Shown here: one piece after another, positions 23,616-32,897 of the stretch | Numbering within the stretch: position 1 is the first letter of the stretch | Layout of the letters: every line of letters begins with the position of its first letter | DNA from: Vanessa cardui | Taxonomy: Eukaryota > Arthropoda > Insecta > Lepidoptera > Nymphalidae | Assembly: GCF_905220365.1 (NCBI RefSeq) | Contig: NC_061140.1 | Span: 7,132,501-7,196,500 of the forward strand | DNA: 64,000 nucleotides | Reading direction: 5' to 3' | Translations under genes and position numbers: made by a program | Notes under the pieces: model-generated | Database searches by the model: none | Seen by the model: the letters and a program-made list of their open reading frames with translations, nothing else | Told to the model about the DNA's origin: nothing

Positions 23616-24829
23616 ATTTGAGCATTCGAGCCTGAAGTCCAATCGGTTATTAGCTTCAAACCCGAATTTTTGAACTAACCTTTTCAAACTACCAAACTAC
23701 AGCAAAGGACATTTCAGTTCTCAAAGCTAATGACATATTGTCATTTTCAGGGAACGTTATTATTTCTTACAGAGCCAACATTCAATTTTTAACAACAATT
23801 TTGAACAAAAACAAAACATCAATCAATATAGTTAATTAAATATATTTATACACTTATTACGCTGTAGGTTATTTAAAAATGAACTTTATAAAACAGAATT
23901 TTCCATTAAGAATCAAATGCGATAAGGAAAATAACAGAGAAAAAATAATGTAATGAAAATAGAATCAACACAGACGGATTATTATATCAGAAATAGTACA
24001 TTTACACTATTGCTTTTATAATTCTACAGGCGTTTTTTTATTATTTGGCTCCTAAACAAAAATAAAAACAATTTTACAGAAAAGAGGTTATATATTAAAA
24101 TTAAAAAGTATTAAAAACTTAAGGAGTTAATATATTACGTGAGATAAATATATATAATAATATTGTCTTTTGATAATAAATTTATAAGGCAGAGTTCTCC
24201 CAATAGGGTATAGGGTGAAGAAAACCACAGTGTAAATATGAAAAAGTGAATGACATTTATATTCTTATGATATTTTCATATAGTGTATTCCAAATTGAAT
24301 TTTTATCCCATACGCAACTGATATATTTGGATCATGTATTAGTGCGAAAATCTTAATTGAAGAAAACCTTGCTTTTTTGGATCTACTGGTGACTGGGCTA
24401 GCGAGTTTTTGCATAGTTTCGAATTAGGTATTCAATAGGATGCAGCTAACATTCTTTCTACTATTCCACGTGGTCTCGATTTTAACAGTAACTATTTTAA
24501 ATCTGGGCGTTGATATCAACGTCGAAGGAAAAAGTTTGGATAGCAATTATATTAAATAAAAGGCTCAAAAAAAAATTGATTAGTTCATATTGATATTGAT
24601 TAATATTTAATTACGTTTTGTAAATTTGGTATGTGTTGATTTTTATTTAAAGTATATTTGTAAAACCTAAAGTTGCTACTGAGGAATTGGTGAAAACATA
24701 TTTTAAATCGATCCATCCATGAAACCTGCATCCCTTTACATAATTGTTGCATATTTAATACTAGCTTCTGCACGTGCTCTTCTGACTATCGCTGTTCCAA
24801 ATTTCAATCTCCAAACCCTCCAGATATTT

Positions 24830-25217
24830 ACATGATTAAATAACAAGACATACAGAGATTACGAACATACGATATTGCTCCGTATATAGCAGTAATTTTT
24901 AACAAGAGTTTGGATACTGGTTCATTTCCTAAATTGTTAAAATGTAGCAAAAGTCTTACCACTTTTTAAGAAGTGAAATAGAAACGATCCCAGTAATTAC
25001 GCGCCTATTTCAATACTCCCGTCCCAGTCTTTAAGTAAAATTTTCGAAAAAAGAATATTTTCAATCAACTTCTTATCCATTTCGGTACAAATACTATTTT
25101 TCATAGTGAGCAATTTGGTTTTACAAGGAGGGACCAATAACTGATGCGGGAATTGCGCTTCTTAAACATATTTACCATGCTTGGGAAAAATCACAGAATG
25201 CTTTTGGAGTATTCTGC
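24830..25217 (+). mobile_element. LINE reverse transcriptase relic
   Basis: Broken frames on the plus strand recover reverse transcriptase motifs: a DITPYIA-like start with IFNKSLDTGSFP, then DPSNYAPISILP, LSKIFEKRIF, and KHIYHAWEKSQNAFGVFC. This order (N-x-RPISILP, then the KHI-AWE segment) is typical of CR1/Jockey-type LINEs. Frameshifts and stops mean it is dead. It stops abruptly at about 25217, where Tc1-like sequence begins. Confidence 0.7.
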
Positions 25218-25905
25218 TCTATGGGGTTTAGGTCAGGTGATTGAGCGGGACAGCCTAAGACCGATACGTCTTGTTCCTACAACCATCTCGTCACCACTCC
25301 CGCTGTGTGCGGGCGGGCGCTATCGTGCATGAGCGTGAATTCTTGGCCCATTTTTAGTCTATTGGCACAAGCATCTCGTTACGGTATTTTTTGGCCGCCA
25401 TGGTGTTTCTGATCCAAACGAGGTCTGTTCTTCCACCAAGATGAATTCTCGCCCAAACCATAATTATGCCGACGTGGTATGAATGGACTTTCTGAAGATG
25501 TTGCAGACGGCTGTCATGACCAGGGCATCGCCAAACACGTACTCTATGTGTATCGGGATGGAAACCGAACCGGGACTCATCGGCAAAAAGCACCACAGAC
25601 CACTGGTTATCTTCGGAGAGTAAATTTACACGAACCCACTCTAGTCGTCGCCCACGATTTCCTCGGCGTAGTGCTGTAGTACGAAGCGGTCTGCGAGCAT
25701 AAAGGTTAGCTTCATGCAGCCTTCTCCTTACAGTTTGGTCAATCACAAGCAACTGGTCCTCTGGCTGGAGCCTCTGAATCAATTGAAGTGCCGTAACATT
25801 TGGTTTTCTTTTTGCGGTAACTTGCAAATATCGGTCTTGTCGTTGATTGGTTATACGCTTCCCACCTGAATATCTGACCCAAAATTGAACTCTGTGGAAC
25901 ATCCA
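25200..25905 (-). pseudogene. Tc1-like transposase relic
   Basis: The minus strand has a 182-codon open frame (25902-25354) with RITNQRQDRYL, then TVRRRLHEANLYARRP and the catalytic-region motif VVLFADESRFGFHPDTHRVR. That is the second DDE segment of Tc1 transposases (W-x-x-V-x-F-x-D-E-S). Past the frame end, broken sequence still encodes DSARPHTAG and CPAQSPDLNPIEH, the third catalytic region. The N-terminal DNA-binding part is incomplete and stops separate the motifs, so no active transposase is made. The left edge abuts LINE sequence at about 25217 and the right edge abuts inverted LINE sequence at about 25905. Confidence 0.8.
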
Positions 25906-26015
25906 TTTTTATCGTAGGTCCAGAAAACTTTATTCCTTTAATAAAAACTTGCTGGTTTCTTTGACTTAAGTATGAAGCAATGAGATCAAGAGCCTTACCT
26001 TTAACACCGTAATTA
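25905..26015 (-). mobile_element. LINE reverse transcriptase fragment
   Basis: The minus strand reads YGVKGKALDLIASYLSQRNQ then QVFIKGIKFSGPT, the segment after the catalytic region in CR1/Jockey-type reverse transcriptases. Its orientation is opposite to the fragment at 24830-25217. Confidence 0.6.
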
Positions 26016-26094
26016 TATATAGTATATTACGTAATTATATATATTATATTAATTTAAAAGAAAATGTATTAACTAACATGACTGTATTTTTTGA

Positions 26095-26245
26095 AATGCT
26101 TAAAAAGAGTAACTACTGAGTTTCTGGCCGGTTCTTCTTGGTAGAATCTACTTTCCGAACAGGTGGTAGCTTCACTTAATTTTTAAAATCGATTCAAAAG
26201 TGCTTGTAAAACACCACTTGAATAAAGTTTATTTTGATTTTTTTT
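26095..26245 (+). mobile_element. LINE 3' end (CR1/Zenon-like)
   Basis: Family 3'UTR: AAAAGAGTAACTACTGAGTT, GCCGGTTCTTCTTGGTAGAA, ending CTTGAATAAAGTTTATTTTG plus a T-rich tail. Confidence 0.65.
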
Positions 26246-26398
26246 AAATCAAATTTAATATATTAACTTTTTAAACACAAAATAATATATAATATGGTAA
26301 AAAGTGCGTGTTCAATGCTAAAACCATAATATAATATAAACCAAAATAGAATAGAATTAAGCTGAAACCATAAAACAAAAAACACTAACTAACAAAAA

Positions 26399-26425
26399 CT
26401 AGCGACATTCCCCGGCTTCGCACAT
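26399..26425 (-). mobile_element. Helitron-like 3' terminus
   Basis: On the minus strand this reads GCGAAGCCGGGGAATGTCGC followed by CTAG and then T, the short GC hairpin plus CTAG end seen in lepidopteran Helitrons. Compare the ends at 36786 and 54829. Confidence 0.4.
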
Positions 26426-26615
26426 TGTCCAATAATAAATAAATAAATATAATACAGAATGTCACATACAAAGTTCATAGCTTTTTGTCATTAGACAATA
26501 CAAACCGCCATTTTGCAAATGTAATATCTGTAATATTTTCGAAAATATTCATTTAAATCACATGCTGTAAATTCATTTAAAGTACTCAATTGAATAAGGA
26601 ATAATGCTGTACAGC

Positions 26616-28013
26616 TTAAGGGGACTACAGGAGCTAATTGCCCTTGAGAATCACGCGCACACACTTACACTAACGACAAAAACGGCATGTCCCCGCGCGC
26701 ACTACGCTTAGCGAGGCGGCGAGGTTACGCCTGAATATTCCAACAGATGGCGCCGAACCGCCGCGCGCCGCGCCGAGCGAAAGCGAAGCGAAGTCAATTC
26801 TATCAATCATAGATTTCATAAAAATAGACAGGACAACAGAATTATTTTAATTTCTTTGTGTCATTTAAAAAATTATGATAAAATTAAACAGAATTAATTA
26901 AACTTAAATTATTATATAAAAATAGTTAATTTAAACATTTTTTTCTTTAATTTTTACTGTATCAATTCAATTAGTTGTAATACTAAATAAAATTGGAACT
27001 GTTCGTAATTTGTACACTGACAAAAAGCGTAAAGTTTGTTCGTTTTACTAATATCGGGACACAAAGAAAAAAAATTAAGTTAAAAAAGTCAGCATCAAAA
27101 AGTTACTATAAAAATAATATCGTCAAGTCGGTTTAGTAGAATTGTTGGTTAACTCGGTCAATCACAGTGGCTTTAGTCATAAATCTCATAAAAATAGTTT
27201 GGATATTAGAATTATTTGTATTGTTTTTGACTGATATTTGAAATAAAACTGATTCAATTAAATTCAAATATTTTTATTTATTTTTGGTTTAACAAAAAAA
27301 CAAATAAATTTCGTTTCAATTTTTTTATTAAAATATTTTTTTTAATCATTCGTTCGTCGTCGTTCGTTATTAAAATATCTTGGATACTTGCAATCAATAT
27401 TTCACCCACTTTCACTGAAGCTACGAGCTAAAATTTTTCAATTGATACTATTTCCAATCTTTAAAAAATATTGAATTACGTATATGACACTTCTAAATAT
27501 TTTAGTTCTTTGGTTTACGACAATTACATATTTCAAGATGGCCCAGTGGGTAGAACGCGCGCATCTTATTGCGGGTTCAAACCCAGGCAAGCACCACTAA
27601 ATATTCATGTGATGTACTAATTTGTATTTATTTATTTTTTTTATTATTAAATTTCATCCATACTTAGGCATTTTGGTCGAAAATAAGAAAATCTGATTTA
27701 AAAAAAATTTATTGATTTTACTAAATAATTAAGATAATAAATTTTTAGTATATTGTTTGTAGAATAATCTGACAAAAGACCAAAATTATTGAAGGTATAT
27801 AAGTGTAGTTAAAAAACAAAAAAAGACTTTTTTAGAGGTAACTTTGCGATTTTTTTCTATCGGACCAAATTAATTACATCATGTTTTCAACACAATTAAT
27901 AACTAGCATCTATCCTGAAGATTAACATATATTTTTTTCATTTGGTTTATTGCATTGGATTATATACTTTTTGGCATTTTAAAACTTGCATTTAGCTCAT
28001 GTAGTCCCCTTAA
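26616..28013. mobile_element. TTAA-flanked element with matching terminal inverted repeats
   Basis: TTAA (26616-26619) precedes GGGGACTACAGGAGCTA. At the other end TAGCTCATGTAGTCCCC precedes TTAA (28010-28013). The 17-bp ends are complementary with one mismatch, and TTAA duplication is the hallmark of piggyBac-like insertion. The roughly 1.4 kb interior has no transposase frame. It carries a very GC-rich island (about 26685-26800), an internal near-duplication (ATAAAAATAG motifs near 26815 and 27185) and a nested SINE-A head (27534). It is probably a non-autonomous piggyBac-type element. Confidence 0.7.
27534..27640 (+). mobile_element. SINE-A head fragment
   Basis: GATGGCCCAGTGGGTAGAAC and GCGGGTTCAAACCCAGGCAA (B-box region) are followed by GCACCACTAAATATTC, then AT-rich sequence. 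The body and tail are missing. It is nested inside the TTAA-flanked element. Confidence 0.65.
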
Positions 28014-28124
28014 AATAGCTTTGTAATTAAGCCATTATATCTCGTAAAAATTAAAAGATTAAATACTGTTATTGCGGGTTATCCCTATGTAATATACAAT
28101 TGAAGCCTTTTTTATAGACTGAAA

Positions 28125-28385
28125 AATGTATAATACAATCCTGTAGTACAATACTTTGATCTATCTTTTAGGGTTAACCAGGGTTTGAATAGTAAACTAG
28201 TAAAATGCTTATTTACGATATCACATTAGAAACCTCTAAAATTATCAATATTTTTTACCATATTATGCACGTTTTATACATATAAACTTCCTCTTGAATC
28301 ACTCTATCTATTTACAAAGGCTACATAAATTCCGTTGCGTAATACGTTTGGTAGAATCTTTGTACCTACTCCGCCTTTATTGGGG
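28125..28385 (-). mobile_element. Helitron-like fragment
   Basis: Shares blocks (ATATCACATTAGAAACC, TCTAAAATTATCA, TGAATCACTCTATCTATT) with 54829-54990 and 13685-14040. Ends are not resolved. Confidence 0.4.
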
Positions 28386-28928
28386 TAGGTCAACAGTAAT
28401 GCATATATCTGAATTAATGAATTTTAATTTCTAATAAGAGAAATATTATCTAAAGATGATTCATAAATTAATGGTCTACAAGTTTCCTAGGTCGCGACCA
28501 TACCTTCCTACTATTATAATTATCTTATTGCAAAACAATCTGCGTGTTAAAGGATTAACATTAATATTCAGCGAATAATAAAGCAATAGATGTTCGTTTT
28601 AATTATACCTGGATATTACTGTGATGATTTCAAGAATAATTATGTTAATATTCCAGTTAGCAAAACATTTTTATGATGTAAATAAAATGAAACCTATGCT
28701 AACATGGTTTATGTAATTAAAATTCATATAGAGGTTTATAATTAAAAGGAATCCCTCATTTTTCATATCATTTGAATCTTCAATACATTTTATGCATTTA
28801 TTTCGATGATTATATGGGTGATGCAAGTTTTCTACGGTATTTTACAGTTGTTACTTTCATACTCTTAATTCCTATTAATAGTGTACGACAGTTTCTCGTT
28901 TTTTGTTACAATACGTTTGTTTAGAGAT

Positions 28929-29416
28929 CATCGAATCGATAAAATCGATGATTCCTTAGCAATGATTCGAAGTTCAAATCGTGACATCACAAAATTTTGG
29001 AATGCTTAATTTATATTTGAAATCAATCTTGTGCTTGACAACGAAGACTGATTGAACCTACATTAGTCTTACATATCGATAATCTGTCGATAGTTCAGGT
29101 GCTAGCGATAGTATCGATAGTATTGACATTTATAAATCGAATCGACAATATTCAATACAATCAGGGCCTCGTATCAAAAAACATAAACGAGAATTTTGAC
29201 TTCGTCACCGTTTCTAAAAGTTTATTCTATGACTATCGTTGGTGCAAAACTATCGACATTATCTATAGTATCAATAGTATCGCTATTACTAATAGTATTG
29301 CTTATAGTATCGATTGTGTTGCCGTCATCAATAGTTTGCTCACTGAGAGCTATCGCTAGTATCGATAGAATTAAGCAAAACGATACAATCGATAACGTGA
29401 ATAGTTTTCGTAGTCA
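28929..29416. repeat. Cluster of CGATA/TATCGATA motifs
   Basis: About eighteen ATCG or CGAT cores occur in under 500 bp, many as TATCGATA or ATCGATAG in alternating orientations, spaced irregularly. In Drosophila the CGATA and TATCGATA words are bound by BEAF-32 and DREF. Here the array could instead be a degenerate palindromic repeat family. The open frames across it (29099-29359, 29196-29450) are by-products of the repeat. Confidence 0.55.
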
Positions 29417-29582
29417 TCTATCGATACTCAAACAATCAGTAATTCTGTAACACAGACCCATATTATAAAAAGACGTTCTGGCAAACAAATGACAGGAGTA
29501 GCGTAATGAAATACGTTCCAAGCTTTCACCTCAAGCGGAAATGAGATATGTTGTATGAACAACATTTTACAAAATTAATACG

Positions 29583-29692
29583 CTGTAAATTTCCTACGAC
29601 TGGGCTAAGGCCTCCTCTCACTTTCGAGGAGAAGGCGTGGAGTATATTTCACCACGCTGCTCCAATGCTTGGTTATATGAAGGTATGGCAGA
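29583..29692 (-). mobile_element. SINE-A tail fragment
   Basis: Reads CTGTAAATTTCCTACGACTG and then GGCCTCCTCTCACTTTCGAG, the reverse of the SINE-A 3' half. Confidence 0.6.
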
Positions 29693-30049
29693 AAGACTTT
29701 TTTTTCAATAATTAACTTTTTAGAATCCAACTGTGGTCTAACATACCTTCAAATTATAATCAACAAAAAATTTAAGGAGACATATCTTTTTTATTGTATA
29801 CATATATCTTTTTTAGTTTGTGCAAAGCTAATTTTACCTTTGTCTTTGTAATACGACTAAAAATGAACACGAAGCATTGACTAGCTGGTTGACGAACACT
29901 TACAGCATTTTTTACTCGTGATTGATGACCTATAGATTTTCTTCCGCGGGAAACTATTGTCTTATCAATTAATACCCAGTGATTCATAGAACCCTTCAAT
30001 TGTTATGGTGTCAATAACGCAACGCTTAATAATACTTGAATCTGAATGG

Positions 30050-30132
30050 TATAAATATCCTTACCCAAGCGTTAAGTCTTCACAGTTGAATAAGATTCGA
30101 TCAGTGAATCAACAAACAGGATCGAATTAAAG
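30050..30132 (+). promoter_or_regulatory. CSP-E TATA box and 5' untranslated exon
   Basis: TATAAATA at 30050-30057 is followed 22 bp later by TCACAGT (30080), a good arthropod initiator. The untranslated exon would run from about 30082 to 30132, where GTAGGA starts the intron. The acceptor TTTCAG ends at 30747, seven bases before the ATG. Confidence 0.65.
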
Positions 30133-30754
30133 GTAGGAAAGCTTATCGATATTTATTTCTATTAAGTTTTCTAATTATTTAATAACTAGAATAACATATT
30201 TAATAATTGCTTTTGAGCACTAAAGTAACGTTGTTATCAATGATTTGTCATCATTAGGACAATCTCCTTTTAATAAAGTATATTCTCCGTCAAAAACTTA
30301 AATTTATTAATCTAATTATCAGTCACACGTTTGCCAAAATGTAACATCAAATTGACAGCTTAATTTTATATTCTGTATGATGTATATATGTGATAAGTGA
30401 GTTAGCCAAGTGAAATGTTAGTACTCCATAAATTGTAAAAGTGTCGTTTGCTCCTCGACCCCGGATAACAATAGACTATTATTCTAACAATAAAACAATA
30501 GGCAATCATAGTAATTAAATTATTAGCACTAAGTTCCTTATAGTTAACGTATCAGCAGTCGTTGTATGCATTGGCTATATACATGTTGGAAAATTTAAAT
30601 GCATTCATTAATAATTCAAACTATTATATAAAATATTCCATGTTTATACGTAAACATGGATTAATGTATGATTTTATGCGAATTATTTGATTATATTTCC
30701 AAGTGATTACTAGATTATAGTAATCCATATATATGTTTTTATTTCAGGTTCAAT

Positions 30755-31141
30755 ATGAAGGTAATCATTCTTATCGCCTTGGCATCTTGCGTGGCAGTTG
30801 CTTGGGGTAAGCCACAAGGTACTTACACCGACAAATGGGACCAAATCAACATCGATGAAATTTTGGAATCTCAGCGCCTGTTGAAAGGTTACGTCGATTG
30901 CTTAGTTGATAGAGGCCGTTGCACATCTGACGCTAAGGCCCTCAAAGAAACTCTTCCTGATGCGCTGGAACATGATTGTAAGAAATGTACCGAAAAGCAG
31001 AAGACTGGTGCCGACAAAGTCATAAGACATCTGGTAAACAAACGTCCTGATTTATGGAAAGAACTATCAGCCAAGTATGACCCCAAGAACATCTACCAAC
31101 AAAGATACAAGGACAAAATCGACGCCGTGAAGCAAGCTTAA
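30755..31141 (+). CDS. Chemosensory protein CSP-E (no coding intron)
   Basis: A single uninterrupted frame encodes 128 aa. The signal peptide is residues 1-18 (ending AVAWG), then KPQGTYTDKWDQINIDEIL. Cysteines C49, C56, C75 and C78 give C-X6-C-X18-C-X2-C; C-terminal motifs are Trp101 and YDPKNIYQQRY. At the place where every other CSP here is interrupted (one base after the ALK lysine) the sequence runs straight on as AAAGAAACTC, so the intron has been lost exactly. A 5'UTR intron is retained, arguing against simple whole-gene retroposition. AATAAA is at 31257-31262. It converges on CSP-F, whose stop is 260 bp away. The role follows from the family. Confidence 0.95.
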   Translation: MKVIILIALASCVAVAWGKPQGTYTDKWDQINIDEILESQRLLKGYVDCLVDRGRCTSDAKALKETLPDALEHDCKKCTEKQKTGADKVIRHLVNKRPDLWKELSAKYDPKNIYQQRYKDKIDAVKQA

Positions 31142-31256
31142 TGCATTTTAGCTTACTCTATCAATTATTTTCGAAAATGTAAAATTTGTAAATGTACAGT
31201 TTTAATATTATTTGTTATTTTGTAAAAATGTTTGACAGCATACTACTATCATGGTT

Positions 31257-31262
31257 AATAAA
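31257..31262 (+). terminator. Polyadenylation signal of CSP-E
   Basis: AATAAA lies 115 nt after the CSP-E stop. Confidence 0.6.
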
Positions 31263-31400
31263 TATCTATCAAAATTAAACATCTTGGTACATTCATTTAT
31301 AATAATAAATTTGCAATTATCTTTTTGGCTCATGAAATTAAACGTGAATTTTAACATGATCATTTTTAAAAATAAGACGACAAATTTAGTCAATTTTTCT

Positions 31401-32041
31401 TTAATCATTTCCTTCTATAAATCTATTGAAGTTCTCTCTATAATTCTTATTTTTGTCATACTTTTCAACAAGCTGCTCCCAAGCTTCAGGGTGCTTATCC
31501 ATTATAGCCCTTATCACTGTTCGAATTAAACTTTTTTGCTTCGGAGTACATTTTCCACAAGTAGTTTCAACCGCTTCTGGTATTGCTTCTGTAAAAACAA
31601 ATATGATATTGATAGCATATTTCATTTTCACACCATTATTGCTTTATTCAATTTTGATTATACCATGAATAGTCGTAATAAATTATTATGAGAAAAATAT
31701 GCTTCCAATTTTTATAGTACTTTACTAAGGGACTACAATCTATATCATAATATCGATTTAAATCATAGTTAAATTTCGATATGGGAATATAAATTAAATT
31801 TTGCAAAACTATAGCTATAAAGTATTGGTTGATTACAATCATGTAAATTCAATTGCTTACTTTTAAAGTCTTTTGCCTCTGGTGTGCAAGGTCCTTGATC
31901 GAGGAAGCACTTGGTGTAACCTATCAGGACCCTGTCGTTCTCTAATAGTGGTTGAATATCAAAATCATCATATCTCGAACTGTAGAAATCCGCTAAGACC
32001 AATGTGAGGATTGCGACATAACTTATGAGTCTGGTTAGCAT
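31401..32041 (-). CDS. Chemosensory protein CSP-F (two exons)
   Basis: Exon 1 is 32041-31861 and exon 2 is 31588-31401. The intron is 272 bp, phase 1, with donor GTAAGC and acceptor TTTACAG. The protein is 122 aa. The signal peptide is about residues 1-17, then DFYSSRYDDFDIQPLL; cysteines are C45, C52, C71 and C74 with X6, X18 and X2 spacing. Exon 2 runs KAIPEAVETTCGKCTPKQKS, then AWEQL, and ends in FNRFIEGND. The intron-flanking FK|K and the EAVET-CGKCT block are shared with CSP-K, its closest relative in the window. The ATG sits 4 bases after a splice acceptor (CTTATTGCAG), indicating a 5'UTR intron. The promoter faces EFHB-1, which starts less than 0.5 kb away in the other direction. Confidence 0.94.
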
Positions 32042-32351
32042 TATTCACTGCAATAAGATATATACAATATAATATTATTCAACTCTTAGTTTAAATTATT
32101 TTGGTGTTTTTTTATTTTTAATTCAATTTATAGAGCACATTTTCGAAAAAAGTAGCGCTAAAGAAGTACTCTCACTAGTTCAGCACTTCTAAATATTAAT
32201 TGATGAGCATGTCATATCCATTTTCACTAACACCTAATACTGAACTGTTCCCTCTCCAATTTCAAATCAGTTGTCAAAATTGTAACAATTAAACATACTT
32301 CACTACGAAACTTTCGATGGGTATATAATTAAAAAGTTCTTAAGATATTAC

Positions 32352-32422
32352 CTGAATTTCACGTTATGGCTTAAAATATTAGAATGACTAAAGAAAACAT
32401 TGAATTCCGTCAAGTATTTATA
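32352..32422 (-). promoter_or_regulatory. CSP-F TATA box and 5' untranslated exon
   Basis: TATAAATA reads on the minus strand at 32422-32415. The untranslated exon would end at 32352 (AATTCAG before GTAATA) and join the acceptor ending at 32048, a 304 bp 5'UTR intron. Confidence 0.6.
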
Positions 32423-32897
32423 AAGATGAAGGGACTATTATTAGATAAGTATACATTACATTCAACCGGCAATCTTTGAAATCATGCAAGCGTTTAGAGG
32501 TTGCACAACACACAAAAACAAATTACGATGAGCGTATGTAAATAATGTAGTAGATTGTAACTTTTGACTCATAAACAGAAATGGATAATAACGTTTTCGT
32601 ATGGCTTTTTTGGAGTTAGAAAATAAATATAACATTTTATTTCTTAAAATCGGGTAAATAGCCTGTTTATGATATTGAAAGTATTTATAAAATATGTAAA
32701 TATTTTTTAAGCTGAATAGATATTATGTAGTCTTTTGAATTCGTAAAAAAGTATTCATATTTTCGTATTCATTTATTTTACTCACAAAAAATTTATTGTG
32801 ATAGTTGACAAAATACAAATGTCAATTCAATCTTTGGTATTACGTTTGTTATACTGATGTTTTTATTTATATTTTAGTTTTTAGAAACTTTATCGAT

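Larger units (their letters stand above)
12745..30045. other. 17 kb transposon-rich gap splitting the CSP cluster
   Basis: I find no host gene with exons in this interval. It is filled with fragments listed individually: foldback-element pieces, Helitron-like ends, LINE 3' ends and reverse transcriptase relics, SINEs of three families, a Tc1-like transposase relic and a TTAA-flanked element. Areas without a named repeat (about 15.0-16.5, 18.1-20.4, 21.4-22.5 and 28.4-28.9 kb) are AT-rich and show no convincing coding signal. Confidence 0.6.

Noticed and set aside
25479..25679. Plus-strand frame over the Tc1 relic
   Set aside because: It is the antisense shadow of the transposase frame.
29099..29450. 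Ser/Ile-rich open frames as a secreted protein
   Set aside because: The frames are produced by the repeated TATCGATAG words and have no other coding features.
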